Part shown: one piece after another, positions 1 through 11,277 of the stretch
How positions within the stretch are numbered: position 1 is the first letter of the stretch
Layout: each line of letters opens with the position of its first letter
Assembly: GCF_000143415.4 (NCBI RefSeq)
Contig: NW_003314299.1
Span: 656,980 to 720,979 of the forward strand
From: Selaginella moellendorffii
Taxonomy: Eukaryota > Streptophyta > Lycopodiopsida > Selaginellales > Selaginellaceae
Reading direction: 5' to 3'
DNA: 64,000 nt
The notes under the pieces: generated by a model
Told to the model about the DNA's origin: nothing
The model's database searches: none
Seen by the model: the letters and a program-made list of their open reading frames with translations, nothing else
Program-made: the position numbers and the translations under genes

Positions 1-1783
1 TTCCTAGCTTTTTTCTTTAGTAGCTTTGAGTAGCTTCCTAACTTTGAGTAATTTCTTATTTCAAAGGTTAAATCATAATGTGAATATTTTTAGAAGTTTT
101 TGTTTTACCATTACCATTGGAGAATTCTTCAATTCTCTTGAGAGTATAAGAGTTTTTCTCTTGAATATATTTTCTTTCTTTTTGTGTTTTTGCTTTAAAT
201 GTTACTAAAAAAAATTTAAACCAAGTGCATATGATAGTGAAGTGAGGCTGAATATATATGATACATATACATATACATATACATGATACATATACATGTT
301 AAAGCAAGGATAAATGCAAAGAGTATAAATAGAATCAATGCTTTAAATTATTTTTTCCTTTTAAGGTGGGGATAAAGAGGATATGAAAAATTAATATAAA
401 CAAACTTCAATGTATAATATTAGATAAGTTGTGAGTCTTGAGTTAACAATGATTTTGGAGTCTAAGACACTAAAATATATTCCTACAAGGTTAATGGGAT
501 TATGAAAACAATAACAGGTAAACTTGATCTAAGCTTGAATAAAACTAAGTTATGTTTTGCTGCTTTGTTAAATAGGTCCACACATTGCCCAGGTTTGTTA
601 ACATGGTATCAGATTAAGAAAATGTGCTCAAACTTAGTGGAATTAGTGATGCAATTTACAATTTTACATGTTCCTCCTTTATATAAGATCTGTAACATGA
701 ACAAAAAGGTGGTATAATATTTAAAGCTATGAATTATGCTTACCAGTATCATATATTTGCATCAAGGTGTCAATAAACTCAAGATTAAGCCCACTTGAAG
801 TCCCTTATTAGTTTTAGAATTATAGCTTTAATTTAAGTTTAAGGTTGGTTTATAGTTCATCTAAATTCTATTTAGCTAATGCTTCTGCCAGAACTTTAAT
901 TTTTTATTATGTCATAATTACCAATTGCTTTAGGAGTTTTAAGTTCTTGTGGCAATCTAGCAGATGTTCTAAATGTTCTGCCAGACCATCTTCTGGAGAA
1001 GAGAATGGTGTAAAAGGTAGTGCTAATTAGCGTTTTACATAGTCACCCCTAATCACATTTTCTTTCACCAAAATTAAGTTAGTAAACATTACTTATATTT
1101 GATTCTTGGTTTCTTGTTTACTAGCGGATTCTCATGCTGGCACTTGTCTCGAGCTCCCTCTCCTTCTTTATCTAGTAGTCTCCTGCCCTAGGATTTGCTA
1201 CGCTACTTTAGCTTCCTTAATCCTCACGATATTAATTGGACCTCTGGTTTCCTTAGCTTCATCTCCCTTTGTCCTCTTGATGGGCTTCCCAACTTTTGTT
1301 TGATTGCAGTGGCCACTTGTCAATCTTTTCTATAGTCTAGGCTAAAAGGCAATTTATGAGGATTAATGAGATAGACTTCACAACTTAGCATAGCAAGAAG
1401 AAGCTGCATATACATCCAGTGAATGTGGTCCCGTGGCAACGAGAGTAAAAGAGAATTAGAAATTAGAGAGAGCACGAGATCAAACCGACCTGGAAACGAA
1501 AGAAGAATTAAACACTACGAACTTACCAAGCCTCGACGAAGGCTCAACCGTCAAGAGTTAACTGACACGTCACCATGTCGGCCGGCGCCAGCGTTACGCC
1601 CGTGAGCTCAATGGCAACCCCTGACTGGACCACGTCACGGTTTCGTGCTTCAAGGGTCGCCACGGTTGGCCCAGTGGAAACAAAATATGGCAAATAAAAA
1701 AAGAAAAAACTTTTTTTTGGCTTCTCTAGGGTTAGGGTTTTCGGGAGAAAAATCCTGAGGGACAACTGCTTCGGCGAGGCGCC
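1..1783. other. AT-rich region without a supported gene
   Basis: The first 1.1 kb is very AT-rich, and its open frames are short and non-descript. It contains an imperfect (ATACAT)n microsatellite near 255-300. At 598-613 the run gttaaca-tggtatcaga resembles the 3' end of a plant LTR followed by a primer-binding site for initiator tRNA-Met, so part of this stretch may be decayed LTR retrotransposon. From about 1,400 the composition becomes gene-like. A telo-box-like run (agggttagggtttt) at 1,728-1,741 lies about 45 bases before the first gene's ATG. Confidence 0.5.
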
Positions 1784-4405
1784 ATGTCGCACACTCCGGG
1801 AGCGGTCATCAATGATCCCAGCGTGCCGCCAGATTTATGGACGGAGCAAATGCTCCGCGCTTGGAAGGTACATTGCGATCTCTCGCCGATAGATCCATTC
1901 AATCCAATCACTTCCTCGCAGCATGCCATCGATGCTGCCAAGCATTCCCCCAGGGACAAGAAATTCGTCAATCTGGATGATCTCCTGGAAGTCACGGGTA
2001 TGTCTCGTCTTTTTTTGCGTTTTTCGTTTTGGCGGGAACGCGATTTTAAATTTCCTGCGTTGTTCTTCGCAGATCATACTGTCAGGCTTTCAAGTCCCAG
2101 ATCTCTCCAGGCATGTCTCCATCTTGGAATTGATCCCAGCGAGGTGGTATACAGGTATGGCGAGAAATCCAGCTATTTCTTTTCTTTCTGCTAGCTTCTT
2201 CTTATCTTTGCCCTTTGGAAACTTTCAAGGCCAATGGACACTTTCGCCGAGAGGGGAATGCGCCGAGAGTTCCAGCAGATAAAATACGACCACCATGAAA
2301 CTCAAAGAAGAGGTGAGGTACAGACCCCTCCAATCTCGCATATCAAGTAATGGTTTGTGAATCGCCTAGCGACCTGAATGCAGAGAAGCTGCAAAGATTG
2401 AAAGAGGAAAGAGAACGCTTGATACGAAAGTCCGACGAGGACAAGTCGCGAGCTTCTGCTGCATCCGAGAAAAGGCGCAAGGGCGGAGGGGATAGAGACC
2501 TTATGGACAGGGTAAAAACTCCAAGTCTTGTTTGCTCGGGGAATCGACTTACGTGTAGCGATCACAGCCCAGTCGGCAGTACTCACTCTTTACTACTATC
2601 GTGATCGTCACTCGTTTTGTTTAAGGTTAATTGAACAAGCTCTGTCCTAGTACTTTGCAGGATAGAAAAAGAATTGAAGCACTCCGTCGAAGGCAGCAGC
2701 GAGAGATGGAGCAAATGGCCAAGTACGAAGCTCAAAGACAGGTCTGTGATTTCCAGTGATTTGTTGCATCTTACTGTTTCCGTAAACAGCAAATGGCCGA
2801 TGAGAACCAAGCACGGGTTGAGGCGGAAAGGAGGACTGCGGAAAGAAAGGTATTTGAAAATCAAAAGCAGTAGCATCACACGATAATTTTCGTAACTTTC
2901 TTCTGGACAGAAAGCTGAAAAGTTGAAAAAGGACAAGGAGTGGCAAGAGGAGCTACGGAAGAAAGAGCTTGAGAAGGTCAAGGAGGTATGAAAAACTCGA
3001 TAGTTATCTCCTTACACACAGACATACTTATTCTTTCTTTGGCGCAGGAAGAAGCGTTGGAAAAGAGGAGCAGGCAGATGGCTGCGGAGAGATATGCTCG
3101 TGAACAGCAGCAAATGCAGATAGAAGCTGAACGTCAGGTGCGTAGACTGCGTTTTCGATGCATGGGTTCCTAACGCTTGTTTAATCTCCAGAAACAACTA
3201 CAACGTGAAGCAGTGCGGAAAGAGCAAGAGAGACAGCAAAAACAGGAGGAATTCCGACGGCAGCTTGAAAGGATACAGGAAGCTCAGCAGGAGGTCTGTA
3301 CCATTTTTCTGCATGTAGTTGTGTGTAACTTTTGCTCTTTTGCAGGTATTGAGGAAGAGACAGGAGGACATGGTGAGGAAAGATCAGGAAAGGCAGCGGG
3401 TGATGGAGCAACAAAATAAGGAAAGGCAAGCAGCAAATGCAGAGGCTCGCCGGCTGGCCGAGGAACGCCACCAGCAAGTCGTCGAAAACTTCGCTCATCA
3501 ACTTGCCAAGCGACAGTCGGACTATGAGCACAAGCAGGAAGTGAGTACTGCTACTGGGCTGGATCGTCAGATGGCTGAATTATTGCTCGATTTTACTGAT
3601 AGCACCACTGCCGATGTTTGTGCTAACGTCTTTGCCACTTCCAGGAACTGAGGATAAAGCTCAAGATGCAAGAGGAGAGGCACAGGCAACTAGAGGCCGA
3701 GAAGAGGCGAAAGGAAGAAATGAAGGAACAGCAGCGACAGGAAGTTATCAGAGAAGCCCAGAACGAGCGTGAACGGAGAGTTCAGGTACGGGACATGTTT
3801 TTTACTTCTTTCACTCCGAAGAAACTTTTCTGTTTGCCCGCACAGGAACTCCTAGCCAAGGCTCATGAAGCTGATATGATATTACAAAACTTCATCATGC
3901 AAAAGAAACTGGCCAATGCGCGTAGAGCCGTCGAGCATCAAATCGAGTTTGAGGACAAGACAACGAGAGTTGAAAACATCAAACGTGTCAAGGTCTCTCT
4001 TTTCTCTTCTTTTCAAATCCTTGGGCCCTTCTCTCAACACTGATGTTCTTGTTTGGATCCAAAAACAGGCTCTCCAGAGGATGCAAATCCTCCAGAAAAT
4101 CGAGGCGGAGACCGATAGAGTGCGACGGCTGCTAGAGTCGAGACAGCATGCTCAGGAACGCCACAGAGCAGCAAATGTAAATCTTTCAATCCACCGCCAG
4201 TCCATGAACCAGCAGCTCGAGCGGCTTTCGGTAAGATCCATCGTCCAAAGCTCTCCTTTTCTTGTTTAGACGGAACCACGCAAGCGCTAACGATGTTTAC
4301 GTTTCGTCCCAGGTGAGCAAGAAGTGGAGGGAGTCCTTGAGCGAGGAGGGCCGAGCCGAGCTCGAGAAAGTGGGGAAAAGTGGCCTCCCGTCCATAGGTG
4401 AGTGA
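1784..4405 (+). CDS. Long coiled-coil protein, 14 exons, family unassigned
   Basis: The ATG at 1784 opens a 14-exon model. Its first exons are 1784-1997, 2073-2154, 2230-2312 and 2384-2511, and it ends at the TGA at 4403-4405. The first ~100 residues are globular or mixed. The rest is almost unbroken charged helix rich in Glu, Arg, Gln and Lys, typical of an extended coiled coil. From exon 5 on, every intron falls between codons, usually after Gln, Lys or Glu, which suggests growth by exon repetition. I see no catalytic motif. Arg/Glu/Gln-rich rods like this occur in axonemal and cytoskeletal proteins, and lycophyte sperm are flagellated, so a cilium role is possible, but this is inference only. 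Splice phases close throughout. Confidence 0.7.
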
Positions 4406-4698
4406 TAAGCAGCGTTATTTTCTTCTCGGAAGCTTGAAACTTTGGAGGGAGAGAAGCCTTCTATCGAATTGGTGGGATGGGATTTTTAAGCGCAGCATAG
4501 ATTCACGCGATGGCAAGCGACAAACAAAACCAACGAGCAAGAACACTGAAAAAAAAATTGTACATTTACGGGCCTGCTCGTTCATAGAACTACAGCGAGT
4601 TTTGTCAAGGGGAAGTCCCTCTACCGTACAATGGCTTCTATTCAAAATCAAGCATATGCGTATATTACCTGGGGCATAATCTTGCCGTACGTGAACTG

Positions 4699-5475
4699 TC
4701 AGTTCGCCTCGATCATGGTCGCGAAGTAGGATCTGGGCGATGGGCGCTCCAGCATCATGTTTTTAAATTCCAGGAAATCGACCAGCCCATCGCCGTTGGA
4801 ATCCACCCCCCGGATCATGTTCTTGCAAGCGGCAATGCTGCGCGCGCCCTGGATGAATCCCAGGCGGGAGAGCACGCGGTGGAGCTCCTCGGCGGTGATG
4901 AATCCATCGCCATTCTGGTCGAACACCCGGAACGCATCCCTCAGATTCTCTTCTTCGTCCTCCTCGCCGCGGGGATTCGCCAGAGAGGAAAAGGAAGAAG
5001 AAGAAGAGTCGGAGGATTCCGCGCCATCGCCACCGTCGCCGCCGACGCCTCCACCGCCGTCGATGCGCCCGCCTTCCACGCTCGTAATGTACAGGGCCTG
5101 GAACTCCTCGAAATCCACGCATCCATCGCCGTTGAGATCGACGGTGAGCATGAGGAGCTCCAGGTCGGAATCGCTCATCCCGTGGCCCAGCTTCGCCATG
5201 AGCTTGCCCACCTCTTCCTTGCTGATGAGCCCATCGCCATTCTCGTCAATCGCCTGGAAGACGCGCAAGAACTCGTCGCGCAGGCACTCCTCCTCGGACT
5301 GCTCGCTCGATCCGCGCGGGCTGAGAACCGGCGATTGGGAGGCGCTGGAGCTGCCGCTGGGCGACACGATCGACTGGAAGTGCCAGTTGAAATCGATCAG
5401 TGGGAGCAGCATGGGATTCTCGTCGGGCGCGGGGATCTGGAGCTCGAGAGTGGGCTTCCTCGATCGCGATGCCAT
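4699..5475 (-). CDS. Calmodulin-like EF-hand protein (258 aa)
   Basis: Single-exon gene starting MASRSRK. A ~70-residue N-terminal tail is followed by four EF-hand loops: DENGDGLISKEE, DLNGDGCVDFEE, DQNGDGFITAEE and DSNGDGLVDFLE. All keep Asp at position 1, Gly at 6 and Glu at 12, so all four should bind calcium. A Ser/Gly/acidic linker of ~45 residues separates the two EF-hand pairs. Proteins of this layout (CML family) are calcium sensors that change shape and bind target proteins. The loops and the tail motif (DFNWHFQ) resemble the gene at 24,352-25,023 (DYGWHCQ), so the two look like dispersed paralogs. A TATA-like run lies at 5,587-5,596 on the upstream side. Confidence 0.9.
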   Translation of the reverse strand: MASRSRKPTLELQIPAPDENPMLLPLIDFNWHFQSIVSPSGSSSASQSPVLSPRGSSEQSEEECLRDEFLRVFQAIDENGDGLISKEEVGKLMAKLGHGMSDSDLELLMLTVDLNGDGCVDFEEFQALYITSVEGGRIDGGGGVGGDGGDGAESSDSSSSSFSSLANPRGEEDEEENLRDAFRVFDQNGDGFITAEELHRVLSRLGFIQGARSIAACKNMIRGVDSNGDGLVDFLEFKNMMLERPSPRSYFATMIEAN

Positions 5476-5990
5476 TTGCGATGAGTTCTAGAGATGGGAT
5501 TGCTCGCTCTAGAGGGCTCCAGATCGATAATCTAATAGAGGGAAGAGAGGAAGAGAGGAGAATATTTACGCACAAGAGCCACTCTTGTATATAAATGCCA
5601 ACGGTTCTTTAAGAAACCCCGATTAGGCTTTCACGTAAAAATTATAGAAGGAGAGGTGGAGTTGGACAAAAGAAGAAAGGTGGCGGAAATTTCAGGCGGT
5701 CCCATTATATCATGGCAGACGTGGCAGCAAAAAATCAATGCATGTCATAGTGACGCAGATTGCCCGCATTTTTTACTTGTAAGTCGTTTTGGAAACATAC
5801 TCCAAATAAAATGGAATATATGAATTTATATTAGGATTTCAACCAAACACATAATAGATGAGCTCTTGTCTGGTCTCCAACACCAATGTGCACGTCTGAG
5901 ACAAAGTATACGACCTTACGGTTGGGTACGATTACAAAAGACATGGGTAAAAGTACGATAAAGTGCTTCCATTTAAATATTATCAAATTT
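5476..5990. other. Intergenic, upstream of the calmodulin-like gene
   Basis: This stretch holds the 5' side of the minus-strand calmodulin-like gene. The motif tgtatataaatg at 5,586-5,597 reads as a TATA element on the minus strand, about 110 bases before the ATG. The rest shows no open frame or RNA gene that I can support. Confidence 0.4.
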
Positions 5991-6344
5991 TTCCCTTTGC
6001 CAGACCGTACCTAAGGGGCATTCATTAGGAAATACCCTGGAAGAGTCTTGGGAGAATGACAAGTTGGCTACCCCAAACCCAGAGGTTGTGATCATCCAAA
6101 GGAGCTGGCCTCTTGAATAGCTTGATTTTTCCCGTGGAGTTTCTTCGAGTTTCCAAAAGCCGTGGAGTGTCTAGGGTCAGCCGTCCCTATTCCGCTGACA
6201 ACCGTTTACCTGTATTTTAGTTCGCAGACAAACGCTGCTACCCTGCCAAAGTTTTCCGGATCTATCCTCCGCGAAAATGTGACAAAACTCAAGTTTTTAC
6301 GACGTTTTAAAGAAAATCACGTAAGGACCAGAGCTAGAAACCTG

Positions 6345-7100
6345 TTGACCATCGATGACTGTTTAGCAAGCCTTGAACAGGATCACCGCTAGCATTACAA
6401 GCCCCGAGAAGGATCGTCCACGCAAAACTATCAGCCTTGTAAGGCATACTCTCAACAAGCTCCGCTGCTAGGGATCCAGAGTGACTATAGGTGCCAAGAA
6501 CAATGCTAAAAGTCTCCAGGATCATAAAAGGCAGCAACATGGTCTCATGTCCAAGTTACCATGTCATGTACGTTCCGTCCTTCGCAACGGCGCGAGTCTT
6601 GTTCTGCCCGTACACCTGGATCAAGTAAGTCCAAGCTACCACGTCGCGATTTGGCATGGGGTCAAACACCCACTTTGCCTCGTCATAGTAACCATTCTGC
6701 GCATATACCGGTACCATGGTAGTCCAATCGCCTTGTCATTCTGTGGAAGAGTCTAATATGCTTGGATCATAATGGTCATTTGCCCAGTTTTCTGGGCATA
6801 TGCTGCTATCATGACATTCCACGTCAAGGTTTTCCACCCGCGCCATGTCAAACGTGTGTCGTGATTTCTCTATAATGCCGTTTTGTGCATAGCTAGTAGT
6901 CGACGTTACAAAGCTACTTTGTGGTATGACTTTGAAACGAAGTTCATCGTCTTCAATATGCCCTGATTGGGCATATGCAGTTATTATACACTACGGGCAT
7001 CCTTTCAAACACTAGCCTGGCTATCTCTAAGCAGCCATTCTCTGGATACGCACCATTCCAAAGATACGCTTCATATCCGAAAGATGCCCATTCAACCAAG
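6345..7100 (-). pseudogene. Decayed PPR gene copy
   Basis: Minus-strand sequence matches the intact PPR gene at 11,278-12,675 in scattered blocks. One block encodes ESMPYKADSFAWTILLGACN, identical to the intact protein. The copy has a deletion of about 120 bases near 6,460, further internal losses, frame breaks, and no counterpart of the first ~80 codons of the intact gene. No open frame longer than about 70 codons survives. It is a unitary relic produced by the tandem duplication, not a processed copy, because flanking DNA was duplicated with it. Confidence 0.85.
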
Positions 7101-7208
7101 GGCAGCCAACGTAAGAGACGAGGGCTTGATCTTAAAGTGAAAACTATCGCTCACTATCTCCACTCCAAGAAACTTGGGAAAAAGATGACACAAGTAACAG
7201 AGCGATTG

Positions 7209-7290
7209 CGTCGCCTGAGAGATTCGAACTCTCGCGGGGAAACCCCATGTACTTAGCAGGCACACGCCTTAACCACTCGGCCAAAGCGAC
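7209..7290 (-). tRNA. tRNA-Ser (GCT)
   Basis: The minus strand folds as a class II tRNA of 82 nt. The acceptor stem is GTCGCTT paired with AGGCGAC and the discriminator is G. The anticodon loop CTGCTAA gives anticodon GCT. There is a long variable arm (catggggtttcccc) and a T arm with GTTCGAATC. No intron is present. An oligo-T run suitable for Pol III termination follows about 25 bases downstream on the minus strand. It is identical to the copy at 12,772-12,853 in the duplicated unit. Confidence 0.96.
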
Positions 7291-7754
7291 ACTACGTTGT
7301 TCAAATTGTCCGCATATAATTTTTTCTTGGCCATGCCCTGTGAGTTGTAAATTAATGCAAGGAAGAACCATTGAACTTGGAACTAAAAGATAACCTCCAG
7401 GCCATCAATTGTTTCTGACGTTGCCAGCAATCGAACACAAAGGCCAAGAAATGGCGACTGCAATGACAGAAAAAGTTATGAGTACCTTAAGAATGGTAAG
7501 AACAAAAGAGTGAGATTCCAACTCCCGCGCGTTCCATTGGTAATGTGAGAAGAAACAGCACACCATAGAAACCCCATAAAAACTACTAACCATGAGAACC
7601 TTTCCAAGGTGCACAGCCATCGACGAACAAAGTCCAAAACAATGGCTGACACCGACAGCAATTAAGAACTCGTATCCCTGTAGATAAGATCAAGACTCTC
7701 AGTACAAAAAGTGCCCAGTACGAGCAACAAGAGACTTGTCACTGTTTAGTCGCA

Positions 7755-9899
7755 ATGTCTAGAACAAACATGTCTTTCCTCCTTGTTTTGACAGTTTCAC
7801 TGCTCGCCCACCACACCACCGCGGCGTCCTGCAACAGTGAAGATGAAAAGGCACTGCTGGCTTTCAAGGACGCCGACCAAGATCGAAGCAAGCTACTTAC
7901 CACTTGGAGCCGGCAATCCAGTTGCTGCGAATGGTCTGGTGTCAAATGCGATGGAGCTGGCGGCCGGGTGAGCGAGCTCAAGCTGGAGTCCCTGGGATTA
8001 ACAGGTACGCTGTCTCCGGAGCTGGGAAGCCTCTCCCACCTCCGTACGCTCAACGTCCACGGCAATAGCATGGACGGTCCGATACCTTCCACCTTTGGTA
8101 AGCTACTTCGGCTGGAGGTTCTCGACTTGGGCAGCAACTTCTTCTCCGGAGCACTGCCAGCGTCCCTTGCTCAGCTCGCATCCACGCTGCAAACGCTGGA
8201 TCTGTCAGGTTACAGATTCGAAGGACCGTTTCCATCGGTTATTGGAAAACTTACCAGCTTGAGGAAGCTCATCCTGGAAAGAGCTGATGCGTCTGCCGGC
8301 AGCATTCCTTCGTTCCTCGCCAACCTCGAGAATCTCACCATCTTAAATCTCCAAGGAAGCTGGTTCACGGGCTCCATTCCTTCGTCCTTGAGTAAACTCA
8401 AAAATCTTCAAACGCTCGATCTCTCGGACGGCCTCCGGCTCACAGGGTCCATACCGGCGTTTCTCGGCGGCCTTCAAAACCTGGAGTATCTCGACTTGAG
8501 TGGTACCAAGTTTTCTGGTTCCATTCCTCCATCTCTCGGCAACCTCCCCAAGCTGCGTTTCCTGGACATTTCCAACACGCTCGTCAGCAGCAGTATACCT
8601 GTTAAGATTGGAAAGCTTACCAGCTTGGAAACGCTGAGAATCTCCGGCACCAAAGCCGCTGGACGAATCCCCGACACGCTTGGGAACCTGAAGAAGCTCA
8701 AAGTGTTGGAGCTGTCTCAAAATGCAGGTATGCGTGGTCCCATCCCCAGCTCCTTCGGCCAGCTCTCTTCCCTGGAAGAGCTTTCGGTCTCCAGCACTGG
8801 GCTTACGGGACAAATACCGAGCTCTCTCGGCCAACTTAGCAGACTTGTCAAACTCGACGTTATGTCCAACTCATTGAGCGGCAGCATTCCTGAATCTCTG
8901 GGACTTCTTTCCAGTCTTGAAGTCTTTTGGGCCTCCGAAAACCTGCTGACCGGTCGAGTTCCAGAAGGATTTGCTCGAGGCCTCAAGAATCTCACAGTCC
9001 TCGAGCTTTCGATGAACAACCTCACTGGACTTCCCACCAACATGGCCAAGCTCGTCAACTTGAACGGTGTCTACTTGGACAACAACGATATCAGAAGCTT
9101 TGACGCGATCTCTGGACTGGCAACACTCCCGGAGCTCTCAACCATCTCTCTCAGTCGCTGCAAACTCCAAGGACCGATACCTTCCTGGTTTGCAAACATC
9201 AACCTCAAGCAACAGCCCCTGGGATCTTCGTGTCTCATCGACCTCTCCTTCAACTCCATCACCGGAACTATACCCGCTGCTCTCGGAAGGAACTCCAACC
9301 TCACAAATCTCTTCCTCCAATTCAACAAGCTCCAAGGAAAACTCCCAGACAGCTTTGGAGAAACTCTCCCCAGGCTGACTAACTCGGACTTTAGCTCCAA
9401 CTTTCTCACCGGAGTACCAGCGGACCTGTCCAACTTGGGAAAAGGAGTGCTCTACTCGCTTGGACTGGGTCACAACAATCTCAGCTTTCAGGCTCTCGAG
9501 GGACTGACCACACTCTCCCAAGTCTCCTTCCTCACTCTCGACCATTCCCACCTCACAGGAGCCATCCCGAGCTGGTTCTCCAAGATCCCAATGACCCAAG
9601 ACGAAATCGACAGCGTCGCAGTACTGAGGCTGAGCTCCAACAGCATCACTGGAAGGATCCCACCGGAAATCGCCCAGCTGACCCAAGTCACGGGCCTCTA
9701 TCTGGACAGGAACCGCTTGAGCGGCGGCATTCCAGTGGAGTTCCTGGCGCTCAAGAACCTGCACTACTTGAATGTCTCCCACAACCAGCTCACTGGCGCC
9801 ATACCCGATGGAGCGCCGCTCAGCACCATGGATCCGGAGAACTTCGCCGGCAATCCGGGGCTCTGCGGCAAGCCGCTCTCGCCATGCATCAAGCCCTAA
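7755..9899 (+). CDS. Secreted leucine-rich-repeat protein, copy 1 (714 aa)
   Basis: Intronless. An N-terminal hydrophobic signal peptide (residues ~1-24, ending HHTTAA) is followed by a cysteine-paired LRRNT cap (CNSEDEKALLAFK to CCEWSGVKCD). About two dozen plant-type LRRs follow (L..L.L..N.L.G.IP), then a closing cap NPGLCGKPLSPC. There is no transmembrane segment or kinase, so it should be an apoplastic LRR protein in the DRT100/PGIP-like or receptor-like-protein group. Such proteins bind ligands or enzymes outside the cell. Compared with the copy at 13,036-15,255 it lacks exactly 24 residues, one LRR, near residue 652. The upstream in-frame ATG of copy 2 is absent here, which fixes the start at MSRT. 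Confidence 0.93.
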   Translation: MSRTNMSFLLVLTVSLLAHHTTAASCNSEDEKALLAFKDADQDRSKLLTTWSRQSSCCEWSGVKCDGAGGRVSELKLESLGLTGTLSPELGSLSHLRTLNVHGNSMDGPIPSTFGKLLRLEVLDLGSNFFSGALPASLAQLASTLQTLDLSGYRFEGPFPSVIGKLTSLRKLILERADASAGSIPSFLANLENLTILNLQGSWFTGSIPSSLSKLKNLQTLDLSDGLRLTGSIPAFLGGLQNLEYLDLSGTKFSGSIPPSLGNLPKLRFLDISNTLVSSSIPVKIGKLTSLETLRISGTKAAGRIPDTLGNLKKLKVLELSQNAGMRGPIPSSFGQLSSLEELSVSSTGLTGQIPSSLGQLSRLVKLDVMSNSLSGSIPESLGLLSSLEVFWASENLLTGRVPEGFARGLKNLTVLELSMNNLTGLPTNMAKLVNLNGVYLDNNDIRSFDAISGLATLPELSTISLSRCKLQGPIPSWFANINLKQQPLGSSCLIDLSFNSITGTIPAALGRNSNLTNLFLQFNKLQGKLPDSFGETLPRLTNSDFSSNFLTGVPADLSNLGKGVLYSLGLGHNNLSFQALEGLTTLSQVSFLTLDHSHLTGAIPSWFSKIPMTQDEIDSVAVLRLSSNSITGRIPPEIAQLTQVTGLYLDRNRLSGGIPVEFLALKNLHYLNVSHNQLTGAIPDGAPLSTMDPENFAGNPGLCGKPLSPCIKP

Positions 9900-11080
9900 A
9901 TGCGTGGAATATCCTCAAATTTGAAATTTTAGGGCAAACATGCTCTCCAAATTAGCCAGTCAACCAGGAAAAAAAAAATAAAAAAAATAAAAAAATTCAA
10001 CCAGGGAGATGGTACTTCTAACTCTTCCCAATTAACCAATGTGTCACCAACCTGACAGCTCAACCAAGAAAGTGTAGAAGCATTGGACAGGGCTTCATCA
10101 ACCCCCTAGCATTGATCTTGTATGCATGCAGCTGCAAAAGGTGGCACAACTTATAGAAGCCTCAGGGAAAGAGTCCCAGCATGGAAAAGAAGTGATGCCA
10201 GCATCAAACTCTCACTTTGACAATTATAGAACTCTTGGAGCCACTTGATTTCCCCAGCCGGCCACAAGAAACCCCGTGGTGAAGGCATTAAGGGGCTAGA
10301 GCACACTGTAGCCCCAAATGCCGCACAAGGGGATTCCCCAAACACGAAGAAAACAATGCCAGCAGCTCTCACACGTGATGACTCAACTCAAGGCACTTGC
10401 ACAGGATGTTGAAAGTCTCAAGCCAACTCCGCTCACACTGGCAACTCACAATGCAACTTTTAAATAGACTTCTAAAGATCACTGTTAAATGTCAATAAAC
10501 ACCGATGTGTCACAAACAATAACTAATATACTTATCCCTTTTGATCCTTTCATGTATGAAATAGAGCAAAGCATTTGTTATGGCATGGTTTAAGATCATT
10601 TGCAAGTATCCCATGTTGTCATTGTAAGCTGTCATTAGTCCATGGATCTCAAAACCAATGTCCCAATAAAATCTTCACATTCACAATAATTCCTTGACTG
10701 CCTCAGTGACAACATGGTACTTAACCTCACAAATGGAAAGTCCACTTGACTTGTGCAATTGCGTCCGTATAACGCAATCATGTTTTCCACTCTCATGGCC
10801 ATTTCTGTTCCCGTCCATCCATTGGTCGGTTTTCCACACCCCAACTCCAATTGCCCGATCCCAAATCTCTCCCCAGGCATCATTAGAAAAGATCTTCTAC
10901 ACCACTTATCACATACCTCCAAACTTTATACCACGAGTTTTATTGTTTCCTGACCTTGGGCAGCCTGGTAATGAAGCTCTATGCCAAGAACAAACAATGT
11001 ATACAATCACCCAATAATACAGCTTGGGCATGACTAACAGTTAACAAAGGTAAATACGGAAAAATTCTTTGTGTTTACTT
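9900..11080. other. Spacer between the duplicated units
   Basis: About 1.1 kb lies between the two duplication units. It contains A-rich runs near 9,969-9,995. A minus-strand open frame at 10,635-10,922 (95 codons) shows no family signature that I recognise, and I do not call it a gene. The sequence is not shared with the flanks of unit 2. The exact junction of the tandem event is not visible. Confidence 0.45.
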
Positions 11081-11277
11081 GCCAGACCGTGCCAAAACGT
11101 TATCAGGCGGGCACTCATTCAAAACGGTGGATAATCGTAAAGTTCTCTCCTTGTGGATAGCTTTAGAGTTTCCCAAAAGTAGGGTGAGCCAGCTGACAAC
11201 CGTTTACTTTGTACTTTTGTTTGCAGACAAACACTACGTATCCTTCACGAAAATATGATACAAAACTGAAGTTCTTA

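Larger units (their letters stand above)
5995..9937. repeat. Segmental tandem duplication, unit 1 (PPR relic, tRNA-Ser, LRR gene)
   Basis: Unit 1 aligns by eye with unit 2 (about 11,083-15,303) from the shared start ttgccagaccgt to the shared end cctcaaatttgaaatttta. Gene order and orientation are the same in both: PPR (-), tRNA-Ser (-), LRR (+). Unit 1 is about 300 bases shorter because its PPR copy has lost its 5' end and internal pieces. The LRR genes are nearly identical, while the PPR copies differ strongly, so selection has acted unevenly on the two duplicated genes. Confidence 0.85.

Noticed and set aside
4757-5491. 244-codon plus-strand frame opposite the calmodulin-like gene
   Set aside because: Its Ser/Pro-rich product is the antisense of the EF-hand gene, which has clear domains.
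9138-9782. 214-codon minus-strand frame inside the first LRR gene (and its 238-codon counterpart at 14,419-15,135)
   Set aside because: It mirrors the LRR coding frame and is present only because GC-rich repeats lack stops; no initiation context or domain.
10635-10922. 95-codon minus-strand frame with several Cys
   Set aside because: No homologous pattern, no splice partners, and it lies in the spacer between duplication units.
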